This document shows positions 45,307-54,377 of a DNA stretch of 64,000 nucleotides, piece by piece (positions within the stretch are counted from its first letter, which is position 1; every line of letters starts with the position of its first letter). The notes beneath the pieces were generated by a model that worked only from the letters and a program-made list of their open reading frames with translations, was not told the origin of the DNA and made no database searches. Source of the DNA: Streptomyces sp. ISL-100 (GTDB lineage Bacteria > Actinomycetota > Actinomycetes > Streptomycetales > Streptomycetaceae); contig NZ_JAGGOK010000009.1 of the NCBI RefSeq assembly GCF_018614615.1, forward strand, positions 1 through 64,000, given 5' to 3'. The position numbers were made by a program, and so were the translations under genes.

Positions 45307-46056
45307 TGTTCTTGCCAAGTCTTCCGTACTGTCATGGGCTCTCAGTGGCGGTCGAAGAGCTTCGCCGCATTGTCGTGGCACACCGCGCGTAGCCAGTCGT
45401 CGCCCAGGCCGAGCCGGGTGAGTGCGGCCAAGGCGTGGGCGTAGGGGTACGGGATGTTGGGGTAGTCGGAACCGAACAGGATGCGGTCGCCCAGGTCATG
45501 CAGCCTGTGCAGGTCGGCGCGAGGGAAGGGGGCGTCCCGCTCGGCCATGTCGGTGAAGGCCATGGTGGTGTCGAGCAGGAAGTGCGGGTGCTGCTCGGCG
45601 AGGCGGAGGAAGGCAACGTAGTCCGGGTGGCCCATGTGGGCGACGATCAGGCGCAGGCCGGGATAACGCTCAAGGAGCTTGCTCACCGGCTCCGGTCCGG
45701 TGTGCGCCCCAGGGACCGGGCTGTGGCCGCAGTGGACGACAGCCGGGATGCCGGCGTCCCGCAGGAGGCCCCAGACCTCGTCCAGCAGCGGGTCGTTGGG
45801 GTCGTAGTCACCGACCTGGAAGTGGGCCTTGAAGACACGGGCCCCGGCCCCGGCCTCCACCGCGTGACGTACATAGTCCGGCGCGCCGGGTTCCGGATAG
45901 AAGGTGGCCGTGTGCAGGCAGTCGGGTGTGCGGGCGGCGAAGCCGGCGGACCAGGAGTTCAGCCAGCGCGCCATGTCCGGCCGGTGTGGGTAGACCATCG
46001 CGGTGAACGCCCGGACACCGAAGGCACGCAGGCGCGCCAGCCGCCGGTCCTTGAGC

Positions 46057-47350
46057 TGTACTGAGAATTGTGGAGTCCCTGATGCCAGGGTTACGGTCCT
46101 GGCGAAGGAGAACCACCAGCCCATGGCAGCACCCCGTAAATACCCCGACGAACTGCGCGAGCGCGCGATTCGCGAGGTCCGCACCACCGGCCGTCCGATC
46201 GCGCACGTCGCCAAGGACCTCGGCATCCACAAGGAGGCCCTGCGCGGCTGGGTCCGCCAGGCCGAAGCCGATTGTGGCGAGCGTGACGACCGGCTGACGA
46301 GTGCCGAGCGCGAGGAGCTGAGGCAACTCCGCAAGGAGAATGCCGAGTTGAAGCGGGCGAATGACATCCTGAAGGCCGCTTCGGTGTTTTTTGCCCAGGA
46401 GATCGACCGTCCCCGGACGAGGCCGAGCAGGTGATCGACCACCTGCGTGAGAACGGTCTTGGGGTCGATCCCGTCTGCCGGGTGCTGGACCTGTCGCCGT
46501 CGACGTACTTCGCCCGCAAGAAGCGCCCCAAGTCGGCCCGCCGACTGCGCGACGAACAGCTCATGCCCATGATCGAGGAGGTCCACGCGGAGTCGGGCGG
46601 CACCTACGGCGCCCGCCGGATCACGCGGGCCCTCAAACGCAAGGGCGTCGAGGCGGCCCGCTGCACCGTCGAGCGGCTCATGGCCGAGCTCGGCCTGGAA
46701 GGCGTCATCCGTGGCCGGCGGCGCCGCACCACGATCCCGGAGCCGTCGGCGCCCCGTCCGCCGGACCTGGTCGATCGCGACTTCACCGCGGCGCGACCCG
46801 ATCAGCTATGGGTGGCGGACATGACGTATGTCCGCACGTGGTCGGGATGGGCGTATGTGGCGTTCGTCCTGGATGTGTACTCGCGGATGATCGTCGGCTG
46901 GCAGCTCGCCGACCACATGCGCACCGAACTCCCCCTGGACGCACTGGAGATGGCGCTGTGGCGTCGGAGAATCAAGAAGGGCTCCGGCCTCATTCGTCAC
47001 AGCGACAGGGGTTCGCAATATGTGTCGATTCGCTACACCGACCGGTTGGCCGACATCGGTGCCTCCGCTTCGGTCGGTTCCGTCGCGGACTCGTATGACA
47101 ACGCGATGGCCGAGGCGCTGAACGGCACCTTCAAGGCCGAGCTGATCGAGATGCAGGGCCCCTGGACGGACCCCGCCCAGGTCGAGCGGGCGATCTTCCA
47201 GTGGGTCACGTGGTACAACGAAGAGCGCCTTCACTCCGCGCTCGACTACGTGCCACCTGCCGAGTACGAACGCGCCTTCTGGCAGAGCACAGGAGCAGAC
47301 CCCACAGTCCGCCTGAAGCAAGATCACCGGACTCTACGAAACTCGGGGCA
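46057..47350 (+). mobile_element. IS3-family insertion sequence, apparently intact
   Basis: 1294 bp with imperfect 22-bp terminal repeats (TGTACTGAGAATTGTGGAGT at 46057 and the complement of TGCCCCGAGTTTCGTAGAGT ending at 47350). It splits the amidohydrolase gene. The only IS in the window with undamaged orfA and orfB. Confidence 0.88.
46123..46434 (+). CDS. IS3-family transposase OrfA
   Basis: 103 residues: helix-turn-helix RPIAHVAKDLGIHKEALRGW and coiled coil EREELRQLRKENAELKRAND; ends overlapping orfB (GTGA at 46431). Confidence 0.92.
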   Translation: MAAPRKYPDELRERAIREVRTTGRPIAHVAKDLGIHKEALRGWVRQAEADCGERDDRLTSAEREELRQLRKENAELKRANDILKAASVFFAQEIDRPRTRPSR

Positions 47351-47372
47351 GCTCACCTCGCCCATGCGGTAG
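46431..47372 (+). CDS. IS3-family transposase OrfB
   Basis: 313 residues. HTH_21 region (GGTYGARRITRALKRKGVEA), DDE residues in LWVADMTYVRTW, IRHSDRGSQYVS and AMAEALNGTFKAELIE; conserved tail YNEERLHSALDYVPPAEYE. The frame has no stop before the right inverted repeat, so the last residues come from the interrupted host gene. The complete frame suggests an active or recently active element. Confidence 0.92.
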   Translation: MIDHLRENGLGVDPVCRVLDLSPSTYFARKKRPKSARRLRDEQLMPMIEEVHAESGGTYGARRITRALKRKGVEAARCTVERLMAELGLEGVIRGRRRRTTIPEPSAPRPPDLVDRDFTAARPDQLWVADMTYVRTWSGWAYVAFVLDVYSRMIVGWQLADHMRTELPLDALEMALWRRRIKKGSGLIRHSDRGSQYVSIRYTDRLADIGASASVGSVADSYDNAMAEALNGTFKAELIEMQGPWTDPAQVERAIFQWVTWYNEERLHSALDYVPPAEYERAFWQSTGADPTVRLKQDHRTLRNSGQLTSPMR

Positions 47373-47538
47373 GTGATGGGCCACGGGCGGCCGGTGAGCG
47401 GGCCCGCGGTGTCGAAGTACTCCCAGACCTTGGTCATCACCGGTTCGGGCATGAAGTGCGTGTGGACGTCGATCAGTCCGGGCAGGCCGAGCTCCCGCCA
47501 GAAGGCGGTCACCTGGCGCGCCTCGTCCTCCGGCGGCC

Positions 47539-49185
47539 TCACGCGGTGACTGTCCGGGCGCGGTCGATGATGGCGTCGGTATCGACGCCGGGCGTCAGGG
47601 TACCGAAGACGGCACCGTGGTCGCCGCCGAGCCGCGAAGCACAGAATGCGTCGGCCACCGCGCTCGGGGCGTTCCGCTGGAGCAGGGACGCCTGGAGGAC
47701 CAGTGCCATGGTCTCGGTGATCTGGCGGGCGCGGTACTCGGCCTCCGCCGGGTCCATGAGCTGCTTGCGGAGCCCGGTGACAGCCTGGTCGAGGTGCCGG
47801 TCGGCACCGGCCGCCCGTTCCACCTCTTCGAAGAACGCCTCGACCGCCTCGGGCGCACGGCCCATCGCCCGCAGGGTGTCGAGCGCGGCGACGTTGCCCG
47901 AGCCTTCCCAGATAGAGGAGAGCGGGGCCTCTCGGTAGAGGCGGGGCATGCCGGATTCCTCGATGTACCCGTTGCCACCGTGGCATTCGAGGGCTTCGGC
48001 GGCGTGCATGGGGGCGCGCTTGCAGACCCAGTACTTGGTGACGGCGAGCCCGAGGCGGCGGAAGAGTGCCTCGCCCGTGTCCCCGGCGACAGCCCGGTCG
48101 GTGGCACCGGCCAGGCGCAGGGCGACGGCGGTGGCGGCCTCAGACTCCAGGGCGAGGTCGGCCAGTACGTTGCGCATCAGCGGCTGGTCGATGAGCGCCT
48201 TGCCGAAGGCCCGGCGGTGGGTGGCGTGGTGGACGGCGCGGACGAGACCCAGCCGCATCCCGGACGCGGCACCGAGCGCGCAGTCGAGGCGGGTCATGTT
48301 GACCATCTCGATGATGGTCGCCACGCCTCGGCCTTCCTCGCCGACGAGCCAGCCGAACGCGTCGTCGTACTCGATCTCGGCGGAGGCGTTGGAGCGGTTG
48401 CCCAGTTTGTCCTTGAGGCGCTGCAGTTGGATGCGGTTGCGGCTGCCGTCCGGCAGGACCCGGGGCAGCAGGAAGCAGGAGAGGCCGCCCGGGGCCTGGG
48501 CCAGGGTCAGGAAGACGTCCGACATGGGAGCGGAGGTGAACCATTTGTGCCCGGTGAGTCGGTACGTGCCGTCCGGGGCGGGCGTGGCCGTGGTGGTGTT
48601 GGCGCGTACGTCCGAGCCGCCCTGCCTCTCGGTCATCGACATGCCAGCGATCAGGCCGCGCTTGGTGTCCGGCTGGCGCAGCCCGAAGTCGTAACTCCGG
48701 GAGGCGAGCAGCGGCTCCAGCCAGCCGGCCAGGTCGGGCGTGGCACGCAGCGCGGGCACCGCCGCGTAGGTCATCGACACTGGGCAGGTGTGACCCGCTT
48801 CTACCTGGCCCCACACGTAGAACTTCGCGGCACGGGCCACATGTGCGCCGGACCGGTCGTCACGCCACGGCGCGGCGTGCAGTCCGCTACCGACGGCGAT
48901 GTACATCAGCTCGTGCCAGTACGGGTGGAACTCCACCTCGTCGACGCGGTGGCCGTAACGGTCATGGGTGTGCAGGACGGGCGGGTTCTCGTTGGCGAGC
49001 CGTCCCCACTCGGCGGCCTGTTCCGATCCGGCGAGGACGCCGAGTTCATGCAGGTCGGCAGCCGCCCAGTCGGCGCCCTCGCGGGCCACTGCCTCAAGCA
49101 GTGCCGGGTCGGCCGCCGCGTTGTATCCGTGATGCGGCGGTACCTGGTTGGTGACCTCATGCGTCGGCGACAACGTGTCCTCCAA
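47539..49185 (-). CDS. AidB-like acyl-CoA dehydrogenase
   Basis: 548 residues, longer than ordinary acyl-CoA dehydrogenases and with an AidB-like N-terminal extension (NQVPPHHGYNAAADPALLEA). FAD-dependent core: GMSMTERQGGSDVRANTT (about 180-197), GHKWFTSAPMSDVFLTLAQA, then the helical C-domain with THRRAFGKALIDQPLMRNVL and ECHGGNGYIEESGMPRLYRE (the Glu in this region is the usual base candidate). Oxidises acyl-CoA or related compounds. It overlaps the TetR gene by 29 bp upstream and the amidohydrolase by 4 bp downstream, forming one operon. Confidence 0.93.
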   Translation of the reverse strand: MEDTLSPTHEVTNQVPPHHGYNAAADPALLEAVAREGADWAAADLHELGVLAGSEQAAEWGRLANENPPVLHTHDRYGHRVDEVEFHPYWHELMYIAVGSGLHAAPWRDDRSGAHVARAAKFYVWGQVEAGHTCPVSMTYAAVPALRATPDLAGWLEPLLASRSYDFGLRQPDTKRGLIAGMSMTERQGGSDVRANTTTATPAPDGTYRLTGHKWFTSAPMSDVFLTLAQAPGGLSCFLLPRVLPDGSRNRIQLQRLKDKLGNRSNASAEIEYDDAFGWLVGEEGRGVATIIEMVNMTRLDCALGAASGMRLGLVRAVHHATHRRAFGKALIDQPLMRNVLADLALESEAATAVALRLAGATDRAVAGDTGEALFRRLGLAVTKYWVCKRAPMHAAEALECHGGNGYIEESGMPRLYREAPLSSIWEGSGNVAALDTLRAMGRAPEAVEAFFEEVERAAGADRHLDQAVTGLRKQLMDPAEAEYRARQITETMALVLQASLLQRNAPSAVADAFCASRLGGDHGAVFGTLTPGVDTDAIIDRARTVTA

Positions 49186-49771
49186 GGGAGCGCAGGGTGA
49201 AGGCGGTCAGAGCGGGGATGACGTCCTGCGGTGCCGCGTCTCCGTCGGCGAGAGGTCCGACGAGAGCCTCGGCAATCGCGCCGACGACGGCGGCGGCACT
49301 GAGTTCGGGCGACTGCGGCGGGAGCTCACCGCTCGCGACACCCTCGGCGATCAGGTCCGCGTACACATCCCGGAAGGCCCGCCGGAAGACGAGCCGTTCG
49401 GTGTCGACGGCCGGGTCCGCGGGCTCGGCGAGCAGGGCGAAGGCCCGGCGGGGTGAGTGCAGAGCCCGCGTCGCGAAGACCTCGACCGTTGCGGCCACCC
49501 GCTGGGCGGCGGTTCCGGTCCGCTCCGCGGCCGCGGTCACCGCTTCGACCTCGCGGGCCGCCAGGGTCCGGAACAGTGCGGCGGCGAGCTCCGACTTGCC
49601 GGAGAACGACTGATAGACGCTGCCGGCGGAAATGCCGGCCTCGGCGGCGATGGCCGCGACCGAGCAGCCGGCGTATCCCGTACGGGAGAGCAGTCGTATC
49701 GCGGCCTCCAGTACCTGGCCACGACGGGCGTCGAGCCGGGCCTGCACAGCGGGGGGACGTCGGTAGGGCAT
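49157..49771 (-). CDS. TetR-family transcriptional regulator
   Basis: 204 residues from ATG 49771. N-terminal helix-turn-helix VAAIAAEAGISAGSVYQSFS (about 38-57) in a standard TetR context (RGQVLEAAIRLLSRTGYAGC), then a helical ligand domain. First gene of the operon with the acyl-CoA dehydrogenase; the palindrome at 49780-49802 lies 9 bp upstream and implies autoregulation. Ligand is probably an acyl-CoA or acid (inference). Confidence 0.92.
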   Translation of the reverse strand: MPYRRPPAVQARLDARRGQVLEAAIRLLSRTGYAGCSVAAIAAEAGISAGSVYQSFSGKSELAAALFRTLAAREVEAVTAAAERTGTAAQRVAATVEVFATRALHSPRRAFALLAEPADPAVDTERLVFRRAFRDVYADLIAEGVASGELPPQSPELSAAAVVGAIAEALVGPLADGDAAPQDVIPALTAFTLRSLGGHVVADA

Positions 49772-49779
49772 GGAAGTAT

Positions 49780-49802
49780 TGAAGCACTGATTCGATGCTT
49801 CA
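49780..49802. promoter_or_regulatory. Candidate TetR operator
   Basis: Inverted repeat TGAAGCA-N9-TGCTTCA directly upstream of the TetR start codon, within the usual size range for TetR-family sites. Confidence 0.7.
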
Positions 49803-50374
49803 GGGTACCGAGGACCTCCTGGCTGGGTGCCGACCGTTGGCGGTTCCGACCTGCCGAAACGCCATGGTGCGCCCAAGACAGAGGGACGCGGTCACAGACA
49901 CCTACAGCGCCAGCGCTCTGCCGACAAAACCAGTGCGGCCACCGGAGCGGGGAAGCGGCGACACCGTGAGCCGACGGGCCGATCGGGTCGGTGGTGGCGC
50001 GGGCGAGCTCGATGCCGTCGCCGTCGTGGACCACCAGGCCCCCCCGGGCAGTAGAGCGGCGACCTTTCTGGGCGAAGTCGAAGACGTCAGGTCCGGCAAG
50101 CGGGGCAACAGTGGCCCACCGACGGGTCCAGAGCTGACAAACCACGACTGTGCCCCACCTTCGGATTCTGCCCCCACGCCAGAAGTCTCGGAGAGGAGCA
50201 ATAAATACGCCAAGGTTGTCAACTGCCGTTACGGCCACTGTTACCCCGCCTGGGAGGAGTTTGCCGATGCGAGGCTGGCTCGTCAAGGGGCGGAATTACA
50301 GGCGGCCGCTCAGCTCCCCCACAGCGCCGCAGCCCAGGACTCTGCGGTGAAACTCACGCGCAGCGCCTTGTCCG
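49803..50374. other. Intergenic region with no supported gene
   Basis: Open frames exist on both strands but none shows a family motif, ribosome-binding site or convincing codon bias. It may contain decayed sequence. It separates the TetR operon promoter from the 3' end of the XRE-TPR gene. Confidence 0.45.
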
Positions 50375-51682
50375 TCACGGGCGTTCGAGCGCCGTGAGGC
50401 CCTGACGGAAGACCTCGGCCGCTTCCTGGACCCGGCCCCAGCCCAGCAGGGCATCACCGAAGAGACGGCAGGTTGCGGCGATTTCGTACACGGCTTCGAT
50501 GTCGGTGTAGCCGGCGAGGGCGGACCTGAACAGGCTCACGCAGGCTGCTTCCTCTCCTTGGTCGAGCGCGATGAGCGCGTCGATACGGTCGAGCTCGGCC
50601 GCCTGCTCCGGATCCTGGTACTCGCGGGCTGCCACCCTGCACTTGCCGACCAGCGAGGCTGCCTCCTCGAGGCGATCCTGTTGGCGGACCACTTCGGCGA
50701 GTTCGGCCAGGGCGTTGACCAGGCGAGGGCGGGACTTGGTTTCGGTGAAGACGGAAGCGGCCAGGCGGAGGCTGGTCTCAGCAACGGGCAGGTCGCCGCT
50801 GCGGGCGGCGAGATAGCCGAGGGCGAAGTGGCACATGCCCACCTCGGTGCGCAAGGAGAGGTGCTCGTAAAGGGCGAGCGCCCTGCTCAGGACCTGCTCG
50901 GCTTGGTCACACCGGCCCTGGGCGGTCAGAGCACGGTTGATGTGGTAATAGCCCTGGGCCAGGACCTCGGGCTCCTTGACGAGCGGCGCGATCTCCAGGG
51001 CCTTGTCGGCGGCCATTCCGGCCTCTTTGAGCTCTCCCCGCTCCACAAGCGGCATCACGGAGGCGGCGCGCAGGGCGAATTCGGCGGCGTCCTGATCTGT
51101 TCCGGCGGCTGCGAGCAGGTGCCGCTCGGCGAGTACGAGGGCCTGCGCTATCTCGCCGCGGGCGAAGTGCGCTCCCATCTGGCCGACAACCGCTTGCAGC
51201 CGACTGGTGAGCGGCTGGGCGGCCAGCAGCTCCTCCGCCTCGCGGAAGAGGCCCAGTGCTCGGTCCGGGTCGCCCTGATGTCTGGCCGCGGCTCCCAGTC
51301 CACATCGACCGGCATAGCCGAGCTCGGAGTCGCCTTGGGCGTCGGCCTCCCGCACCACCTGCTGGTATGCCTCACATGCCCGCTCGATCTCGCCGCGGGA
51401 CAGGGCCGTACGGGCATCGGCCACCGCCTGCCGCAGCTTCTTGCGCCTACCGGCCTCGTAACCGAAGAAGAGGTCGTCAGGGTCCACGCTCAACCGGCTG
51501 GCGAAATAGGCGGTGGTGCGCCTCGACGGCGTGCGCTTGCCTCCTTCGACCGAGGAGACGTAGGCGCGGGTGAAACTGGTGCCGGCTACCTGGGCCTGCG
51601 TCAGCCCCCGCTCGGTGCGCAGGCGCAGCATGCGTGAGCCGATCCCGGCCGTATCTGCCCCTGGAGGGAATTCGTCGGACAT
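50375..51682 (-). CDS. XRE-family helix-turn-helix regulator with TPR repeats
   Basis: About 435 residues from ATG 51682 (51691 is an alternative). XRE helix-turn-helix at about 15-70 (RMLRLRTERGLTQAQVAGTS, FTRAYVSSVEGGKRTPSRRT), followed by an all-helical array of tetratricopeptide-like repeats to the end (RALGLFREAEELLAAQ, EAGMAADKALEIAPLV, QAEQVLSRALALYEHLSL, VAETSLRLAASVF). The layout resembles RRNPP-type cytoplasmic receptors, which bind small peptides through the TPR array. It is divergent from a secreted protease gene; the 384-bp gap holds a perfect palindrome. Peptide sensing is inference. Confidence 0.88.
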   Translation of the reverse strand: MSDEFPPGADTAGIGSRMLRLRTERGLTQAQVAGTSFTRAYVSSVEGGKRTPSRRTTAYFASRLSVDPDDLFFGYEAGRRKKLRQAVADARTALSRGEIERACEAYQQVVREADAQGDSELGYAGRCGLGAAARHQGDPDRALGLFREAEELLAAQPLTSRLQAVVGQMGAHFARGEIAQALVLAERHLLAAAGTDQDAAEFALRAASVMPLVERGELKEAGMAADKALEIAPLVKEPEVLAQGYYHINRALTAQGRCDQAEQVLSRALALYEHLSLRTEVGMCHFALGYLAARSGDLPVAETSLRLAASVFTETKSRPRLVNALAELAEVVRQQDRLEEAASLVGKCRVAAREYQDPEQAAELDRIDALIALDQGEEAACVSLFRSALAGYTDIEAVYEIAATCRLFGDALLGWGRVQEAAEVFRQGLTALERP

Positions 51683-51833
51683 GCGGGTCACTCTATGACC
51701 TGCCTCTCCTGTCGACGGCCGCCTCGTCCGGCGGAGGCCGAACTGCCGCTCACTGATGTTGCGTTCAAACTCTTGACGCCCAGCTCGCGGGCGGGCCAGA
51801 CTCGCCGCGCAGCGAGGTAACTAAGACAGCATC

Positions 51834-51847
51834 TCTTGTTTACAAGA
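51834..51847. promoter_or_regulatory. Palindrome between the XRE-TPR regulator and secreted subtilase
   Basis: TCTTGT-TT-ACAAGA, a perfect 14-bp palindrome that is AT-rich against the background, in the otherwise gene-free divergent region 51683-52066. Candidate operator for the XRE-type regulator. Confidence 0.6.
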
Positions 51848-52066
51848 TGGACGCACCCTGTGCATCCGTGCGGTATAAGGCGCACTGCGGCGGGTGCTGC
51901 TTTGGTCTTCGGTTCAGGGATCGCAGGGGCCGGAGCGAGGGGGTGGCTGTCATCTCGCGTCCGTCGGCAATGACCGGCCAACCGTCCTTCCCAGGGCCCA
52001 GCTGCACAGGGGCCCTACGCGGGACGGCTGCCCGGACCCACCCGTATCCCCGCAAGGAGTCACGCG

Positions 52067-54148
52067 ATGACGTCCCGCCTCGGCCACATGCGCGGCCGAA
52101 TACCCACCGCATTCACCGCCGCCGCTGTCGCCACGACGGCGCTGCTGGGCGCTTTGTCCGCTCCCTCCGCCATGGCACAGGGCAGCGGGCCGGCACTCCA
52201 GGAGCAACCGGCACGGATCACCGATACCGCAGCGCTGACAGCGGGTGCCTACGACGGGTTCATCGTCGGCTTCCGCAAGGGCACGGCCGGTTCCCGCTCC
52301 AACGCGGAAGCGGGCAAGGCGGTGGCCGCGGTGGCGAAAGCCGACAGGCGTCAGGTTTCCCTGGAGCGGCGGCTGGCTACCGGCGGTGTCCTGGTGAAGA
52401 CGCCGGGCAAGCTGGGCCCCGAGCAGGCGCGCCGTCTGATGGCACGGTTCGCGGCGCGTGCCGATGTCGCCTTCGTCGAGCCGAACACCATCATGCAGGC
52501 GTTCTCCACCCCGGACGACACCCGGTACACCGAGCAGTGGGACTTCCACGAGGCCGCCGCCGGTATGAAGGTGAACACCGCCTGGGACGTCGCGACCAAG
52601 CGTGGAACGGGCGTCACCGTCGCCGTGATCGACACCGGCTACGTCGCCCACTCCGACCTGGCCGCCAACGTCGTGGCCGGCTACGACTTCATCTCCGACG
52701 CCAACAACGCCAACGACGGGGGCGGCCGCGACGCCGACGCCTCCGACCCCGGCGACTGGTCCGAGTCAGGCGACTGCCTGTTCGGCTCCGCCCGGAACTC
52801 CTCCTGGCACGGAACCCACGTCGCCGGCACCATCGCCGCCGTCACCGGCAACGGCAAGGGCGTCGCCGGCATCGCCTACAACGCCAAGATCCAGCCCGTG
52901 CGGGTACTCGGCCGCTGCGGCGCCACCAGCGCCGACATCGCCGACGCCATCATCTGGGCCTCCGGCGGCACCGTAAGCGGCGTCCCCGCCAACAGCACAC
53001 CCGCCAAGGTCATCAACATGAGCCTGGGCGGCGAAGCCGCCTGCGACACCACCACCCAGAACGCGATCAGCAGCGCCACCTCCCGCGGCACCACCGTCGT
53101 CGTGGCCGCCGGCAACTCCAACAAGGACGTCTCCGGCTTCACCCCGGCCAGCTGCAACAACGTCATCTCCGTCGCCGCCTCCGACCGCGCCGGCAACCGC
53201 GCCTCCTACTCCAACTTCGGCGCCAAGATCGACGTAACCGCCCCCGGCGGCGACGGCGACACCGCCGACCGCATCCTGTCCACCCTCAACAGCGGCGCGA
53301 AGGGCCCGGAGGCCGAGTCCTACGCCTTCTACCGCGGCACCTCGATGGCTTCCCCGCACGCCGCCGGCCTGGCCGCCCTCATGCTCGGCGAGAAATCCAT
53401 GACCCCGGCCGAGGTGGAATCCACCATGAAGGCCAACACCCGACCGCTGCCCGGCACCTGCTCCGGCGGCTGCGGCGCCGGCCTCACCGACGCCGACAAG
53501 ACCGCCCGCGCGGTCGTCGGCACACCCGCAGGCCCGGTCAACGTCACCAACCCGGGCAACCAGACCGCCACCGTCGGCACGGCCACGAGCCTGCAGATCC
53601 AGGCCACCACCACCGCGGGCGGCACCCTCTCCTACAGCGCCACCGGCCTGCCCGCCGGCCTGAGCGTCAACGCCTCGACCGGGCTCATCTCCGGCACCCC
53701 CACCACCGCCGGCCCCAGCTCCGTCACCGTCACCGCCACCGACAGCACCGGCCCGTCGGACAGCGAGTCCTTCACCTGGACCGTCAACGGCACCGGTGGC
53801 GGCGGCACATACTTCGAGAACACCACCAACTACAACATCCCCGACCCCGGCAACGTGACCAGCTCCATCCCGGTCACCAACATCAGCGGGAACGCGCCCG
53901 CCACCCTCAAGGTCGCCGTCGACATCAAGCACACCTACCGCGGCGACGTCATCATCGACCTCATCGCCCCCGACGGCACCTCCTACCGCCTCAAGGACCT
54001 CGACGGCTGGGACAGCGCCGACAACATCCTCGCCACCTACACCGTCAACGCCTCCTCCGAGGCCGCGAACGGCACCTGGAAGCTGAAGCTCACCGACTGG
54101 TACGGCGGAGAGTCCGGCTACCTGGACACCTGGAGCCTGCGGTTCTGA
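52067..54148 (+). CDS. Secreted subtilisin-family (S8) protease with Ig-like and P domains
   Basis: 693 residues. Signal peptide (FTAAAVATTALLGALSAPSA), propeptide (to about 150), S8 domain with Asp in VAVIDTGYVAHSDL, His in SSWHGTHVAGTIAAV and Ser in [17 protein letters not shown]. After about 480 come a He_PIG-like Ig module (NQTATVGTATSLQIQATT, PAGLSVNASTGLISGTPTTA) and a C-terminal proprotein-convertase P domain (IKHTYRGDVIIDLIAPDGTS, YLDTWSLRF). The accessory domains should bind substrate or stabilise the enzyme. The neighbouring divergent XRE-TPR gene is a likely regulator. Confidence 0.95.
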   Translation: MTSRLGHMRGRIPTAFTAAAVATTALLGALSAPSAMAQGSGPALQEQPARITDTAALTAGAYDGFIVGFRKGTAGSRSNAEAGKAVAAVAKADRRQVSLERRLATGGVLVKTPGKLGPEQARRLMARFAARADVAFVEPNTIMQAFSTPDDTRYTEQWDFHEAAAGMKVNTAWDVATKRGTGVTVAVIDTGYVAHSDLAANVVAGYDFISDANNANDGGGRDADASDPGDWSESGDCLFGSARNSSWHGTHVAGTIAAVTGNGKGVAGIAYNAKIQPVRVLGRCGATSADIADAIIWASGGTVSGVPANSTPAKVINMSLGGEAACDTTTQNAISSATSRGTTVVVAAGNSNKDVSGFTPASCNNVISVAASDRAGNRASYSNFGAKIDVTAPGGDGDTADRILSTLNSGAKGPEAESYAFYRGTSMASPHAAGLAALMLGEKSMTPAEVESTMKANTRPLPGTCSGGCGAGLTDADKTARAVVGTPAGPVNVTNPGNQTATVGTATSLQIQATTTAGGTLSYSATGLPAGLSVNASTGLISGTPTTAGPSSVTVTATDSTGPSDSESFTWTVNGTGGGGTYFENTTNYNIPDPGNVTSSIPVTNISGNAPATLKVAVDIKHTYRGDVIIDLIAPDGTSYRLKDLDGWDSADNILATYTVNASSEAANGTWKLKLTDWYGGESGYLDTWSLRF

Positions 54149-54235
54149 GACCCGGCCGGCACCCGACCGTCAAGCCCGGCAGCCAAGCCAGTTCGACCGG
54201 CTCAACTCGGGGCTTGTAAACCGAATCTGCGAGAC

Positions 54236-54264
54236 CGGCCCGGCGTCCACAAGACGCCGGGCCG
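54236..54264 (+). terminator. Terminator hairpin after the large subtilase
   Basis: Stem CGGCCCGGCGTC / GACGCCGGGCCG with loop CACAA, about 90 bp after the stop. Confidence 0.8.
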
Positions 54265-54377
54265 TGCCCCGAACGGGAATGACGCCATGGCTGTTGCACA
54301 GCAGGTCTACCACTGACCGCGAGCGCCGACACAATGCGCGTCATAGACGCCGTTCACGGGTCGAGGAGGGAGATTCT

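Larger units (their letters stand above)
45342..47542 (-). pseudogene. Amidohydrolase (metal-dependent TIM-barrel) split by IS3
   Basis: The N-terminal 64 residues are at 47351-47542 (GTG start overlapping the dehydrogenase stop; LGLPGLIDVHTHFMPEPV carries the HxH metal motif). The remaining 238 or so are at 45342-46056 (RAFTAMVYPHRPDMARWLN, GIPAVVHCGHSP, LIVAHMGHPDYVAFLRLA, DRILFGSDYPNIPYPY with the late metal Asp). Together they make a normal amidohydrolase-2 protein of about 300 residues. The intact IS3 at 46057-47350 lies between. Likely operon partner of the acyl-CoA dehydrogenase; now inactive. Confidence 0.88.

Noticed and set aside
49795..50397. A 200-codon plus-strand open frame
   Set aside because: No family motif or ribosome-binding site, and amino-acid composition is that of non-coding high-GC DNA.
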